A DNA stretch of 64,000 nucleotides from Strongylocentrotus purpuratus (GCF_000002235.5 NW_022145604.1:26195791-26259790); one strand, 5' to 3'; counted from the stretch's first letter, positions 1-12,953 are shown. Numbers and translations are program-made. Notes: generated by a model from the letters alone, not told the origin.

Positions 1-32
1 CGTGCTGCACACGAATGTACCCAAACTATGTC

Positions 33-86
<54 letters not shown>

Positions 87-267
87 TCTCTTACTCTTCT
101 TCTTCTATCCTCTTCTCCCCTTCTTTTCATTTCTTTCTTTGATACACATGAATCATGATATCCCTTGTAACATCCCGAGAGAGCATAATCTCTCTTGTCT
201 TGAGCCTGCTTCGTAATCTGGAACGGCGTGCTGTACACACGAATGTACCCAAACTATGTCTCTCTCT

Positions 268-304
<37 letters not shown>

Positions 305-460
305 CATCTCCTACTTTTTATTTTCTTCTTTGATACACATGTATCATGATATCCCTTGTAACATCTCGGGAGAGCATATCTCTCTTGTCTTGAGCCAGCT
401 TCGTAATCTGGAACAGCGTGCTGTACACACGGATGTACCCAAACTATGTCTTTCTTTAGC
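1..460. repeat. Tandem duplication, 190-226 bp unit with (CT)n core
   Basis: Three head-to-tail copies begin at about 1, 227 and 417. Each starts with CGTGCTG followed by ACACGAATGTACCC or a close variant and runs into a (CT)n tract (about 30-82 and 257-300). After the tract comes a shared segment containing ATCATGATATCCCTTGTAAC. The third copy is cut short. The left edge of the array lies outside the window. The overlapping GA/CT-rich reading frames are a product of the microsatellite. Confidence 0.85.
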
Positions 461-1095
461 TTTGCCATCAATCAATGACTATAGCCGGGGTAGAAGATGT
501 ACAAGATGACGATTGTATTCCATCCACCGGGCGCGGAGCAAGGCAAGACGTTTCAAAAGTACATAGTCCTCAATTATATCTTTGTTCCACCATCTTTTTG
601 ATTTATGCAAACCTTTGTTTAAAAGAAATGATAATGATCCTTTTTTTTTTTTATTATAATCCATTTTTTTTTTAAATTTGAACTTGAATTTGAAATTACT
701 CAAGCATGTGTGTCTGCGTGTGGAGGTTAATGGTAGGGCCTACTGCCCCTGGCACCCCCACCCCCCCCCCTTTATTTTATTTGTTGCTTCTCAGGGATAT
801 TTGAGAATCGGCTCTCCTCTCCCTGTCTGCTAGATATTGCAAGTGTCAAACGTATGGGGACGTTGACTCCCTTTTACAAAATCCTAGATGCGCCGCTGTC
901 GCGTTTTCTTTTCTTCACATGTCAAATTTCTGAACTTTATTAAGAAGAAGCCCGAGTTCTGATTATAGGATGAAAAATAATAAATTGTTTGCTTTCTCAC
1001 TCTTTTCATTCATGTGTAAGAAAATGATAGTGCTTAAGCGAAAAGATTGAAAGACATTGCTCTTTAAATGACCTCGTGTATGTCGTACGTTAAAT
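461..1095. other. Intergenic, no gene recognised
   Basis: This is AT-rich sequence with short T runs (640-675) and a C run near 760. I see no coding or RNA signature. Confidence 0.6.
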
Positions 1096-1306
1096 ATGAT
1101 TAGTGAAGGGGCTATAGTTGAGTCGATAGAGCATTGGTCTCGTAATCCGGTGACCCGGGTTCGAAATCAAGTCGATGCGCTAGTGGCCTTTGGTAAGGCA
1201 TTAATCCTTATTACCAGGTCCTTCGGAGAGGACCTAAAGCCGTCGGCCGTCTGTTTGCTTACTAACAAGCATTTATGCTTTCTTAGCAGTCAGGTAAAAT
1301 AACCAC
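1096..1306 (+). mobile_element. tRNA-derived SINE, type 2
   Basis: The head has tRNA-like internal promoter boxes: an A-box-like GTTGAGTCGATAGAGCATTG near 1117 and a B-box-like GGGTTCGAAATC near 1157. A non-tRNA body follows, ending in CAGTCAGGTAAAATAACCACC. No paired acceptor stem or proper anticodon arm is present, so this is not a tRNA gene. A degraded relative lies at 19835-20020. Confidence 0.6.
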
Positions 1307-2859
1307 CACCAATAACAATGTACCGTAAATACTTGAAAACGTTTGGTCAATCTCAAGAATATCCAACCTCTGGAAGAAAACTGTGACAAAAAGAATATTA
1401 AAGATTACCAAAACTTTTCCAACTCCGTGTAGTTCCTTTAAGACCGTTGGTCGTTGGAATGCAATGGGACCCGCTTGATACCAACACCAGTCCGCTATCT
1501 ACCGAAGACAAACCCCCATGGTGTGTGTGTGTGCGTGCGTGTACCATACCACCACTCAAACACAGCCTAGTGCGTTACACACACAAACACACAACACAAA
1601 GTACGTACCTCGGTTTACGATTTGGCCCCACTCGACCCAACCTCGTGTGCTAATACACACAGCCCAAAGTACCTCGCGATCTGGTCGCGCCGAACCCTTC
1701 TGATAAATACTAAAGTGCATTATCTTACATTGATAGGAACTCACTGCTAAAACCATCTCAAAAATTCCTCGCAGTTACCTATACTTCCGCCTATATTTTG
1801 TTTAGCTAACGCGGCGATAGAAGGCAGGCACTTGAAGAGAACGAGTCAAATTGTTTGCAGTTTTTATTATCACTTTGTTTAGATAACACGACATCCCAAA
1901 CACGAAGCGCCTAGATTCGTGCAGGCAAACTCTGGAGTGCTTCAAACTTTGGACGGGGCACAGCAACTTCGAACGTTGTCATAGCGGCTTTTGTATGGGA
2001 TGAAAGACCATACCAAACGGTTTGGAAGACTTTCATTCTCCTCCTCGTCATCAACCTCGTCCTCGTGAGAGCATCCCTTTGGAATTGTAGTCTGGATTAT
2101 CTCGTAGCATTGTGATCTAATCTTGCACACGGAGCATTCTTCAGGTATGTTGTTTATAATAATTGTACTGCATGCTTTTAAAAATTTAATGTCAAGATCC
2201 GAGCCAATTCATGAACCATATACAAGTAACAAATAATATATTATAAGTATACCGCCTCCGAATCCACAATTGAATTCATTACTGATACATTCATAATACT
2301 TGATGACCATTTCCGGAGGAAATTCTTTCGCTTTAATCGGATAGATTATATTTAAAAACGAAACAATAAGGTCATGGCCCCACGGTCATTGAATAGATTT
2401 TTGAATGTCAAGGGATTAAAACATAATAAAATCGTTTATTTAAGTTGAAACGATAGTTTGTGTATATTATTTTGTTGTATGCCCATTACTCAGCTATCAA
2501 ATTATTCTCCAAAATATCGTTGTTGTTGTTTTTTTTCACGTGCATTTGATAGCCTGTACGATCTTATTCCATTATATGGAGTCTTGTTTGTGTCTATTGC
2601 TTTTCCCAACCACAACCCCCACAAAAGAAAAACGGAAAAAAAAGACATTTCAGATTTAATATTCAAAAGATCATAATCATGTACAATGTATAGTACATGA
2701 GTATGTATGTTTTTTCTCGAGATTTAAATACTTACGAATCACAATGAACACATTGACCATAAATGATCACAACTCGCGATCAATTCCAACATTTTCTTTA
2801 TATTTTCTGCATTTAGACAGGAAATACGTGATACTCCGTTTCACTTATACATTTAGGTC
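1307..2859. other. Intergenic, no gene recognised
   Basis: It contains short GT (1517-1540) and CA (1577-1600) tracts and several open frames under 75 codons that have no recognisable motif or coding composition. Confidence 0.55.
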
Positions 2860-3032
2860 AACAATGTTTCGTTATCATTTTCATTTCTTCAATATTGTTC
2901 TACTTTGTCTTTTTATACAAACTTATTACATAAGTTGTATGACATTATTGAATTGGTATGTACTTTGCACATGTTTGAATATGTTCATATTAAACGGAAA
3001 TAAATAAATCAAATCGAATCAAATCAATTCCG
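2860..3032 (+). mobile_element. LINE 3' end remnant
   Basis: An AT-rich 3'-UTR-like stretch ends in ACGGAAATAAATAAATC and then a short AATCA/AATCG tail. This is the usual 3' end of CR1/RTE-type non-LTR elements. A related tail is at 55500-55612 and a reverse one at 12585-12700. No reading frame remains. Confidence 0.45.
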
Positions 3033-3116
3033 ACCATTCTTTATATTTCCTGCATTCTACAAAGGGAAATGCATGATTATACCGTCGGTGTAGAGCCAGA
3101 AAGGCGTTAACCCATG

Positions 3117-3478
3117 TAATAATAATAATAATTATAGCTAGTTCTTATATAGCGCTTTTCAAGACCGAAGGCCCTCTCAAAGCGCTTTACAGATACATAT
3201 TACCCCGGTCATCGGATTCAGGCTTACTCGCACACAATGTATGCACATTCTCCACTCCCTGGGGAGCATTCCAGCCAGGCGTCATTTTTACAAGCGCACA
3301 CTTGCTAATCTAAGCACATTAGCTTTCGCATCCTACCGGGTACCCATTTAACACCTGGGTGGAGAGTGGCAAATGTAGATCAATGTCTTGCCAAAGGACA
3401 TTAGTGCCGCGGTGGGACTTGAACCGCGGACCTTGTGATCCACAGTCCGTTGACATATCCACTCGTCCACGACACCTC
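3117..3478 (-). mobile_element. tRNA-derived SINE, type 1 (full-length, antisense)
   Basis: Read on the minus strand it has a tRNA-like head with B-box GGTTCAAGTCCC (about 3410-3425), a body with TGGGTACCCGGTAGGATGC, and a tail ending in (ATT)n, seen on plus as the TAATAATAATAATTA run at 3117-3133. Colinear copies occur at 13606-13970, 34295-34470, 40614-40893, 44555-44690, 61530-61678 and 63393-63465. The stretch of CGCTTT/AAAGCG at the tail can pair as a hairpin. Confidence 0.85.
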
Positions 3479-3511
3479 TACTTTAACACACAGTAAGCAC
3501 CCTGCTGGCTC

Positions 3512-3892
3512 TTAAAGAGAAGTTTAAGTTCTGGGGGAGGTGAACATTGATTGTGAGCGTTACTTTGTTATTATGCAAGTGTGGAAGAATACCAGAGAAA
3601 AAATGTTCCCGAAAAGTATGACTTTTCAAATGCCTTCACATTCTAAATATGACATGAAACATCTTTAAAATGTGGGCCTCATTTTATGCTACATGTTTGT
3701 GTAGGCCCATATACATCTTCCTGAGTAGAGTCCTTATACTTTTACCAAGCCTGTGCCAAATTTCTTATCATTTTGATGATTCCTGAACCTTGCAGTCCAC
3801 CAATACTACATGATCAACTTTTTGTGATCGATTCCACATCGTTTCTTTCACAGTTTAATCGCATGCATGACCAGAACTGAACTATTATTTAA
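3512..3892. mobile_element. TTAA-flanked MITE (family B), diverged copy
   Basis: Flanked by TTAA at about 3512-3515 and 3889-3892. The right half carries the family B segment beginning CCCATATACATCTTCCTGAG and running to ATCGCATGCATGACCAGAAC. The left half, with TTATTATGCAAGTGTGGAAG, recurs at 35480-35530, so this is a subfamily related to the 6911-7276 element. Confidence 0.6.
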
Positions 3893-4839
3893 CCTGTTAA
3901 ATTAACCTCGAATTAAGTGAACAGCACTATAAACAAACTGTAGGAATAGAAGTAAAATTATGATGAAGAGACGATCGCGTTCTTTATGTTGACGCCGGAA
4001 CTGTAAACGAATAGCGCTAAGTTAGCATCTACTTAAGATAGCTAACTATCCCGAAAGGGGTTGTTCTGTTAAGGTTAGCAAAACTAACAGACATTATTTC
4101 AATCACAACAACAGCAAGACAAATATTGAAGGCCTTTATCAACATGTAAATATAACTTTAGATTCCTACTTACGAGAGTTTTATAGAAAGATACTGACAA
4201 ATATTATAATTCCGCGGAAGTGTCAGAATTTTCTTACCTTTTTTTCTTTTAGTCGCAAAATTTAGCTGGGGGCTCAGGAATACATATTTTTCTTTTGTGG
4301 TCATAACGTATGCCAGATTTTTCTTCTTAGGGGCACGTGCATGCCTCCTTTGGCCGCCGATAAATGTAGCCCTATAATATTCATCATTCGACTTGTATAT
4401 TTGAACTCAATTCGCAAAGGGGCCAATTACTATGACATTACAATAAAGTATATCAGTATTACAGTCTTACATTCGGATAAAGTCACATTTCAATTGTAGG
4501 CCTATACAGAGACTAACATGAATAGTTTAGAAGTTCCCTATCCAGTATCATATCGAAGGGTGACGATCGTTTTCGTTTGGCGCCGGGGAACCAAAACGTG
4601 GTGTAAGCCGCATAAACAAACCTTCTACATAAAGTCTGGCAATATTCTGCAGAGTATAGTATACGAAGATTACAATGTCACCTTGGCAAGCCAGCAAGCA
4701 ACATCTTTCGGTTTCCTCCGACCAAGCCATGCAAAGTCCCTGGCCGTGATGTTGTTTATTGCCACAGCCGATTGGCCCCAATCGGTGCCCATCAAGGAAA
4801 TAATTGTGATCTGTATTGCCTTGCAAACACGCTCGCGGT
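3893..4839. other. Intergenic with an unrecognised ORF (4518-4850)
   Basis: The 110-codon plus frame 4518-4850 overlaps open minus frames at 4548-4826 and 4670-4864. I recognise none of them. The plus frame runs into the MITE end at 4840, so at least its C-terminus is fortuitous. Confidence 0.35.
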
Positions 4840-5403
4840 CAGGGGCGTAGCGAGCGTTCAGCATTATTTTGAGGGGGCGGGGGTGGCACTGGTATCATGA
4901 GGTGAAAGGGGGAGGGGAGGCACTGGTTTCACTCCGACAATCATATCCTATTTCTGTAATTTACGCTTAAATATATTAATACTATGAACTGTAATTTTGA
5001 CAATGTAGTTTTCATTTTTCATTTTCTCTAGAATAATTTGAATTTCAGTATGGATTATACTAATTTAAAAATAAAAAACGCTCTGATTAGAAGGAGGTTG
5101 TATAAAGAATTCCTATCGGTTTTTCCTCGTCATTTTCATTTTCTCTTTCCTATTTTTCTCTTTTTCTTTCTTTCTCTGTATTTTTTCTCTTTTTTGTTTT
5201 GTTCATTGTGCTTTTCTTAATCAACTTTCTCTTTTCTTGATTCTCTCTCTCTCTCTCTCTCTCACTATTTTTGTTGTCTTCTTCTTTTTTCATTTTCTCG
5301 TTCTTTTCGATTTTTTTTTTCTTTTTTTCGGAGAGGGGGGGGGGTCTTGTTTCTTCTTAGAGGGGGCACGCGCCCACCCGTGTACCCTTTGGTTACGCCT
5401 CTG
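4840..5403. mobile_element. Candidate MITE with CAGGGGCGTAGC-type ends
   Basis: Starts CAGGGGCGTAGCG at 4840 and ends with the approximate inverse GGTTACGCCTCTG at 5391-5403. The interior is pyrimidine-rich on plus, with a short (CT)n at 5243-5264 and a G run near 5334. Similar CAGTGGCGTAGC ends occur at 22585-23139. Target duplications are not clear. Confidence 0.4.
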
Positions 5404-5599
5404 TATTCGGCAACGTACGGGACGGAGCAGGCAGGAAAATGAATGCATGCATGCTCGATTGGCCGAGTGACTGCATGCCTCGAACTATACCCCCATAATT
5501 ACATGATTAGATCAATATTACTTGGAGTGCACAAAGGAACTTTTGTAACACCGTTCCTGACCTATGTTCCCCCTTTCCCCCCTCTATAACTCGATCTCT

Positions 5600-6080
<481 letters not shown>

Positions 6081-6906
6081 TTCTGTTTTTTTTCTTTGCC
6101 TTCCTTTTGCGTTGCAGAAGCTCGATCCATTCCCCGATCTCAATGCAAAATTGCAATATCGGAACAAACATTGCCAAACCTCATTAAAATAAAATGTCAT
6201 CAAGCCACGGTATCTACAAATACAAATACGAAGTTTGATGTTTTTGTTTACATGGTGAGGGAAATCTAGTGTTCAAATATTCTTTTGTGTTTTATGCTGC
6301 GCTGCTTGTGTTTATTCCACGGAGATAAAAAAAAATAAAAATATGGCAGAATCGTCTTTACACACTACATGATAATCATAATAATAAATGATTTTGTTTG
6401 AAAATTTAAAATATTATGTACCTATATTATCCAATATTATTAGGCCTATTTGCACTGACAGTAAACATACACAAGTTTTCATGGAAAAACAAAAGATACC
6501 GTCAGTACCGATATTATCCTATATAGGCCTATTTGCATATTAATATATACAAAAGTTTTCAAGGGAAAAAAATGATAGGCCTACCCCCTAAATGATGTGA
6601 TATGTCTACTTTGTCATGTGGATACGCCACTGCCATGACTGAAATTGTGTATTTGGAAATGTTTTCTCGCAAATTCATAATCTTCTTCTCACTTAGAAAA
6701 TACTTCACAATAAATATGTAACAAGAAGGTTCTGTCCTGTATACCGCAGTACTAATTGAATTCTCTGTTTAAAAAAAAAAATTGATAAGGGGTTGTCCCT
6801 ACCTCTCTACAAACGAAAGCACCACATTGGCGCTCATATTACTGACCTCTCTCTTACATGCATCCAGAAGCATACATCACTGCGTGTAGTAAGAGACATA
6901 AGGGCC
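6081..6906. other. AT-rich intergenic; short imperfect tandem duplication
   Basis: Between about 6420 and 6585 two roughly 80-bp segments repeat imperfectly. Both contain AGGCCTATTTGCA and later an AAGTTTTCA motif. There is no coding signal. Confidence 0.5.
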
Positions 6907-6910
6907 TTAA

Positions 6911-7276
6911 AGGTAAAGACCAGTATTGGAAACGCCCCAATTTCAAAAAATGAAATGGAAGCTCTCATTACCAATCATGTGAAAGAATATGTTTTGACTA
7001 ATACATGATGTTAAAAAATTTGCCAGGAAACCGCCTACTAATTCATATATTTGGTAAATTTGTTTCCCTCATGGTCTGTGAGAGATATAGGGTAGTCCCA
7101 TATACATCTTTCTGTGTATAGTGCTTGTAACTTTACGAAGAATGGGCCAAATTTCTTATCATTTTGATGATTCTAGAACCTTGCAGATGCTAAATGCTAG
7201 ATGATCAACCTTTTCTGATCGATTCCACAACGTTTCGTTCACAATGCAATCGCATGACGATAACTGGTCTTTACCT
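6911..7276 (+). mobile_element. TTAA-flanked MITE, family B (complete)
   Basis: The element is 366 bp between TTAA at 6907-6910 and TTAA at 7277-7280. Terminal inverted repeats are AGGTAAAGACCAGT at the left and ACTGGTCTTTACCT at the right. It shares its whole body with the inverted 49111-49476 copy, also 366 bp, and with 61142-61521. TTAA target sites and short inverted ends are typical of non-autonomous piggyBac-type elements. No transposase is encoded. The frame 6793-7008 that crosses it is fortuitous. Confidence 0.85.
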
Positions 7277-7280
7277 TTAA

Positions 7281-8094
7281 CTCCTATACTCTTCGATAGA
7301 CCGAATGCCTTTCTGTCTCTCAGCCTACGAGTACCGAGTCTCGAGCATGGCATGTCTGCGGGGGTACCTCGGACTCAACCCCACGCTGAACCCCTGACAC
7401 CGTAGGTATTTTGGCTGGTCCCCGCTGAGACCTTTCCAAGAACTGCCAGTCATGTTACCTCGTTAATGACACCCGTCGAGGGGTCTTCCCGGGAAGCAGC
7501 GCAAAAGAAAGTAGGATGGGCGAACGCAACTCAGGACGGCGGGTAATTAATTTGGCGAAATGTCACTTGAACTTCAGACCACGATGGACCATACGAATGG
7601 AGTATGCATGTGGTCATATACACTGTAAACAATTATTCTCTCGTTTATGCGGTAAGGATGCTAGAATAGCGATTTTAAATAACACACGTGTCACAGTTGT
7701 ACCAAAAATATAGGCCTACAACCCCATCGGTGCATCCAGAACGATGATACCAGCTTACTTTTGTAGATGTAAATGCAAGGGGGAGGGGGTGTGGGGGGAG
7801 GGACAAATTCGGATTAGATCGGGTTTAAAGAGAGTTGTAGCCGACCGCGGTCGAAGGTTGACTTTTTAAAAATATGTGGTATAGAGACAGAATCCAGGGC
7901 CTGGAATCCTATCATGTGGTAGCTAGTATAATGAATAACCCATAGCTCTTCATGGTACTTAGAGAATTAATGATAATTAGAAATGAAACTGATTAAGATG
8001 ACAGCCCTCAAGAGCTCCAGATACCCATTCCACTTGTGTTGTTTAAGTCTGTGGTGCAGCGTAGTGTGGGTATAGGTGTAAAGGAGGGGGGGGG
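7281..8094. other. Intergenic, GC-richer segment at 7320-7520
   Basis: The 7320-7520 stretch is noticeably GC-richer than its surroundings and has short inverted motifs, but I recognise no RNA family or protein. The rest is unremarkable. Confidence 0.4.
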
Positions 8095-8116
8095 GTGTAC
8101 CAGAAAAAATATATGG

Positions 8117-8118
<2 letters not shown>

Positions 8119-8149
<31 letters not shown>

Positions 8150-8253
8150 CTATAGGCTACAAAATGAGGTGAGGTTGCGGGAAAGGGTTGTATCAGCTTC
8201 TTTTCACGCTCCCCACCCCTAACTCTCTCTCTCACTCTTTATCTTTATCTCTT

Positions 8254-8292
<39 letters not shown>
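8119..8292. repeat. (GA)n and (CT)n microsatellites in opposite sense
   Basis: A GA tract (about 8119-8148) and a CT tract (about 8222-8292) lie about 75 bp apart and are complementary. They could pair as a hairpin with the intervening sequence as loop. A short AT tract and further CT follow to 8360. Confidence 0.85.
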
Positions 8293-8295
<3 letters not shown>

Positions 8296-8360
8296 ATCTC
8301 TCTATTTCTCTTTCTATATAATATATATATAGTGTTGTTTTTTTTTTCTCTCTCTCTCTC

Positions 8361-9879
8361 CTCAATCCCCCTCTCTCCACCATCCTTCATTTCTTTCATT
8401 CTGCCCTTCGATGGGGGGGGGGGGGGAGGGCTACGCCCCCATGCCCCCGTATCTGCACCGCTGTCTCAAGTTGTAAGCTAACCTCAATTCCCTGGGTTTT
8501 TCATGAAAGATAATTATAGCTTCATAGTACTGAATAACAAAGCATTTATCTCTCTAACTTTCAGCTAATTGGTTGTGATATATTCAGGACCCCTGAGATT
8601 ACAAGGATCTAAAAATACATTTGGTGTCGAAACATAGGTTTAGATTGTTTTGCCATTTGACGCTGAATTTATACCTGGTTGAAAAATATCAGATATCTGA
8701 TCCTCAGTTACGCCGTGTTACAGATCGAAGAAAGTTCTACAATAATTCCTGTTGCGAATCCCTCATTTTCTTCCCTCATGTATTCAAGACCAATGAAATA
8801 AGCGCTCACAATATTATGTATGGTCTTTTCGATCATTATGAATGTCCCCATGTTCTTTAAGTTGTTGTTTGGTTTGGTCTACATCCGCCGAAAGAGGCAG
8901 AGGCAATGGTGTATTTAAACCGAAAGTACCATGAACAATCACACAGACTTTCAAGAAATTATATATTATTATACATAAAAACCATGTTCCGATTACGTAA
9001 TATGTAATATTTCATTGCAGCAGATTTCACAAACTACATAAGGTGATGGATGAGGCAACAGAAATGGCCAAGGCTGTATTTTATGTCAGATAGTGGTTGG
9101 GATCGTGCCTTCATGCTATATGTCGGTTTCTAGAATGTTCTGAACACACTTAACCACACAGTAACTAATGGGCCCTTCCATGTGCAATGTTGTTTTATCG
9201 AAGATGTCCTCTGCGTGATGAATAAGTCACGTGACTAGTCATGTCAAGATGGATCCCAGCCAACAACTGCTTTGACAAAATGGCGCCTCTTAAAGTTTAG
9301 ACGGATGTATAAGTCATTTTGTTTGTCTGTTTGTTTTATTTCCGAAGAAGAATAAGAAGGGGAAAATCATAGACTTATATAAAAAAAATAATATAATGAT
9401 AAAACGGTCGGATAGTACGTTTCAGAGCTATTAACCTAATGGCTCTGTTCTTCAATGGAGTCCAATAATGTCATAAAGAACTTTCGAGCAAAATTATGTG
9501 CTTCTATGTTTTACCATTGGCGTAGCTATGGGGCGCGTAGCGAAATAAGGGAAGAAGGTAAGAGGGGGTGGGAATAAGATGGGGCGCAAAAGGAAGATGA
9601 AAAATAACTAAGCTGAGGATTGAGCCTGTATGCCACTGCCTTACCTATATTTTTACTCTGGTTAGGCCGAAGAAAGAAACTTTAACGCCTATACCTGTTT
9701 TCTTGTTCCCGTTGTTTTCACTCTTGTAGATGAAGCACGGGCGTCGATGGGAGGAGTGTGGTTGGTGAGAGACCCCTCGCTCCTCCCCCTCATTGCCATT
9801 CGAAAATTTCTACCAGAAATGTTTGGACAAAAATAGAAAGCTTGTCGGCAGTTAAGTCGCAAAATTGACGACTTTTATC
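8361..9879. other. Intergenic, no gene recognised
   Basis: It has a G run at 8413-8426 and several frames under 80 codons without recognisable domains. A GGCGTAGCTATGGGGCG motif near 9519 resembles a MITE terminus, but no partner end was found. Confidence 0.5.
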
Positions 9880-10012
9880 CCTGTTCCTGTTGTTGTGGTT
9901 GTGGTAGCTTTCGTTGTTGTCATTGTTGATGTTGTAGTAGTAGGCCCCGTTGTTGGTAATTGTTGCAGTAGTTGTTGTTGCTGCTGCTGCTTCCTTGTTA
10001 GCAACTTTAGCG
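9880..10012. repeat. Imperfect (GTT)n tract
   Basis: GTT-rich sequence interrupted by GTA, GGT and a short (GCT) run. On minus it reads as Asn/Thr/Gln-rich low-complexity peptide. I do not regard it as coding. Confidence 0.8.
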
Positions 10013-10236
10013 TTACTAATTGCTTGCAGAATTGATCCGACACGCTTAAAGATAAACTTGAGTTCTGGTGAAAAAAAAAGAAAATGAATTCTCACAGAAT
10101 CAAACTAAACTTACACTGAATGTTCAAGATTACAAATAAATGTCATTTGCCAAACAATTTTGGTAGAAAATGTATACTGGCTGAGTAATGAGCATAGAAA
10201 GATAAGGAAATCAAGGTTAGTAGCCCCGACATTATT

Positions 10237-10438
10237 TGTGTAGTCCCATATACATCTTTCTGTGTACAGTGCTTGTTACTTTCCCAAGACTGGGCCAAAT
10301 TTATTATGATTTTGATGACTCCAGAACCTTGCAGTACACACCAATACTTACATGCTACATGATAACCTTTTTCTGATCAATTCCACACCTTTTCTTTCAC
10401 AATGCAATCGCTGGACCAGAACTCCACTTTATCTTTAA
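10237..10438 (+). mobile_element. MITE family B fragment
   Basis: Right-half homology to the 6911-7276 element. It begins TAGTCCCATATACATC and ends near TTTATCTTTAAC. The left half is missing or unrecognisable. Confidence 0.65.
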
Positions 10439-11570
10439 CTCGTCAGAAACAGCGTAACGACACCCCTGAACAAAACCACACCAATTAATGAATCAATCAT
10501 TCAATCAATCAATCAATCAATCAATCAACGTCACTCCGATGCAATGCGTAGTAGGTGGGTGTTATACTTCAACGTGAAGCAGGTCCAATGCATGACAGAC
10601 TGATAAAGTGCCTTTGCAGACTCGATCAAAACAAGAATCTTTCAACGAGTACAGCATGTCGAATGAGACTGATCCACCACAGGTTACAGCTATATAATTT
10701 ATTTTCTTTTAAAATGGCTATGGCCATGACACATTAAATGGGCACTGTACCCCTTTTAAAACCAAAGTAGTATATATCTCTGATACAAACAAAAATTGTA
10801 CCCGCTTTTCATATTTAAAAAATGGGCCCCTGAAAACTTTTCGGAACTGTACCCCCCCCCCCCCCTAACTTAAAAAGTGTATGTACGGGCATTTAAATAG
10901 TGCATGGTTGGAGGTAGTGTCATTAGTTATATCAACTTATCTCACTAATCATAACATTAGAATAGGATCTGACAAAAACAATTTGTAGACTAAAAATAAA
11001 AACTCTTCATCGGTGGACACTGGGCTCTGTGAGAGTAAAGATCAATTTATACACTCGTGCTTAATCTAGAAAAAAAAATGAATATCACCATTTCCTTGAA
11101 TCATGTTCGGGTTTCTTTTCAAACATAGTATATCCCAGTATATAGTATATTGAAATTGTTAAATATATTTGGCTATATTTCATTCCAAATCGAGGAAAAT
11201 TTTGAGGGAAAACAGAGACTTCGTTTGCGACTTATTGCGAGTTTTTCGTGAAAGGAAATTGAGCAGTATGTTTTTTTTTCAGGTGCATTTTACCTTTCAA
11301 ACACTGAGACACAAAATTACTTATCATTTGCCTATATATAATAGACATCTGATGTGTCCAACATTTGTCTAAACATTTACCAACACATTAACGTCCTGGC
11401 TCCATCCCTGATACGTTATCGACACAGTCATGCAGATAACAGCAATCTTGAGAGTATGGTTGTCGAAGCGCCTATCTGTCAGGAGGGCGTGTTTCTTATT
11501 ACACCAAAGAGATACCAGCACGAAGATGTACTCGTATTTGCATAAGGTTCGAGGTGTACGTTTAAGGGTT
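10439..11570. other. Intergenic, no gene recognised
   Basis: It contains an (AATC)n run near 10492-10528 and a C run near 10851-10864. No coding signal was found. Confidence 0.5.
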
Positions 11571-11940
11571 TATTGCCATTTGGTCTACCACCAGTTCGTC
11601 TACTACCCAATTGGTCTATTCCCATATGGTCTATACCCAGTCCGCCTACTATACACATTGTCAAATAATAATTTCATAAATTTATCAGTTGGTCTAATAA
11701 CCATTTGGGCTAATAGTCATTTGGTCTGATTTCCATTTGGTCTAGTCTCCAATAATATAAGTCTTCTACCCATTTGGAATATTGCCCATTTAGTCTAACT
11801 TTCAAGTTTGTCTGATGTCAATTTTGTCTCCTATCCATTATGGTCCAATGACCATTTAATAATAACTGGGAATAATCATCAAATAACTATTAGACCATGA
11901 CTGTGGATAGTAGACGAACTGGCTGTAGACCAAACAGCAA
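11571..11940. mobile_element. Foldback element built of short TTTGGTCTA repeats
   Basis: A series of degenerate units of roughly 15-20 bp with core CCATTTGGTCTA runs from about 11576 to 11860. The outer left arm, TTTGGTCTACCACCAGTTCG, recurs inverted at the right edge (about 11908-11935, TAGACGAACTGGCTGTAGAC). The block is therefore a palindrome whose loop is filled with tandem units. No target duplication was identified. The open frames across it are by-products. Confidence 0.65.
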
Positions 11941-12584
11941 TTCACTCTCATCGATCTTGATAAATACAAAGAGAACAAGCGTGACAGAGGATTCCAACTT
12001 TAGAGGGTTCGCTAGACCGATTTTTCTGTCATCCCGTATATATTTCTTTGTTTTGTCCGTTTCGCGAGCTGTGTCGGGCTCGTGGGGCACTGGTTTTGGG
12101 AACCTTTTGAAAATGTCCTTTCTTTCTATAAAACTATGTTCTTACGTATTTCTTTTAAATATGTTGGTCTCTTAGTGTATCGGTCTGCTGGGATAACCCC
12201 TCGTCAGTGCGACAGTGGGGTATCCAGAAATTATTAAAAACACAAAGGGGGTCGGGGCGAATCCTCCCCACCCCAGATATATGACAGAGGAGGGAAATGT
12301 ATCTGGGCATCCCCGCGTGCCTAGTAGAGTATCAATTTTCTTGGCTTTCAAACAGGGGGAAAGGGTTGGAAAGGAGGTAAACCTTTGCTGGATGCGTCCC
12401 TGCTACATTGGACGGTTAACCGGGTTTATGCTCATGAGAACAAGATCTATAGAGATGTTATGAACTTTTCAGTTATTTACTTTTATTATTATTTTTCATC
12501 ATTTTGTTCCTCTGAGAGCAAAACTTGCTTTTACATTTTTTTAAAATACAACGATTTTACCAAAGCCAAATGTTTCGAAAACTT
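11941..12584. other. Intergenic, no gene recognised
   Basis: Mixed composition without recognisable motifs. The frames 11897-12175 and 12215-12463 show no domain. Confidence 0.45.
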
Positions 12585-12700
12585 TCGATTTCAATGCAAT
12601 TCAATTTATTTATTCAACCATAAAAATACATATACCATAATAATTCATGAAAATATAAAAACATGGGGTTAGGAGCCCCTGAAGAAGTTTGAAAACAAAC
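12585..12700 (-). mobile_element. LINE 3' end remnant (antisense)
   Basis: On minus it reads as a 3' end: TATTTTTATGGTTGAATAAA and then a TAAATTGAATTG tail. It resembles the plus-strand tail at 55500-55612. The upstream part is not recognisable. Confidence 0.4.
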
Positions 12701-12774
12701 TTGTGGTTAGCGATTGTGACCACCTAGTACATTCGATATACAGTGAATCTCTGATTAAATCATTCAGAGTCACA

Positions 12775-12953
12775 GGCCCGAATTCACAAAGCAAGGTTTG
12801 AGCTCAGACTAAGGTTTGAGCTCAAACCTTCTTTTGTTTCGCCAAACCTCCTTTTGTTCTTAACAAACCAGGTTTGTAAAAAACGCGTAAAACGCGTCAT
12901 ATGACGTACGAAAACCAAGGTTTGTCGACAAACCTCCTTTGTGAATTCGGGCC
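12775..12953. mobile_element. Palindromic MITE, family E
   Basis: The element is 179 bp. It starts GGCCCGAATTCACAAAG and ends CCTTTGTGAATTCGGGCC, with internal AAGGTTTG/CAAACCTT motifs repeated in both senses. The whole sequence can fold on itself. Part of the same theme forms the outer element at 48930-49518. Its ends share TTCACAAAG with other palindromic families in the window. Confidence 0.75.

Noticed and set aside
1108..1180. tRNA gene
   Set aside because: Internal promoter boxes are present, but acceptor and anticodon stems do not pair, and the SINE body follows. The same reasoning applies to 13614-13680 and 62508-62575.
4518..4864. Genes in overlapping open frames on both strands
   Set aside because: No recognisable domain. 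One frame runs into a MITE end and another is unsupported. Left as unannotated.
6793..7008. 71-codon ORF repeated in part at 49379-49588
   Set aside because: The shared residues come from the same TTAA MITE (family B) inserted at both places, not from a gene family.
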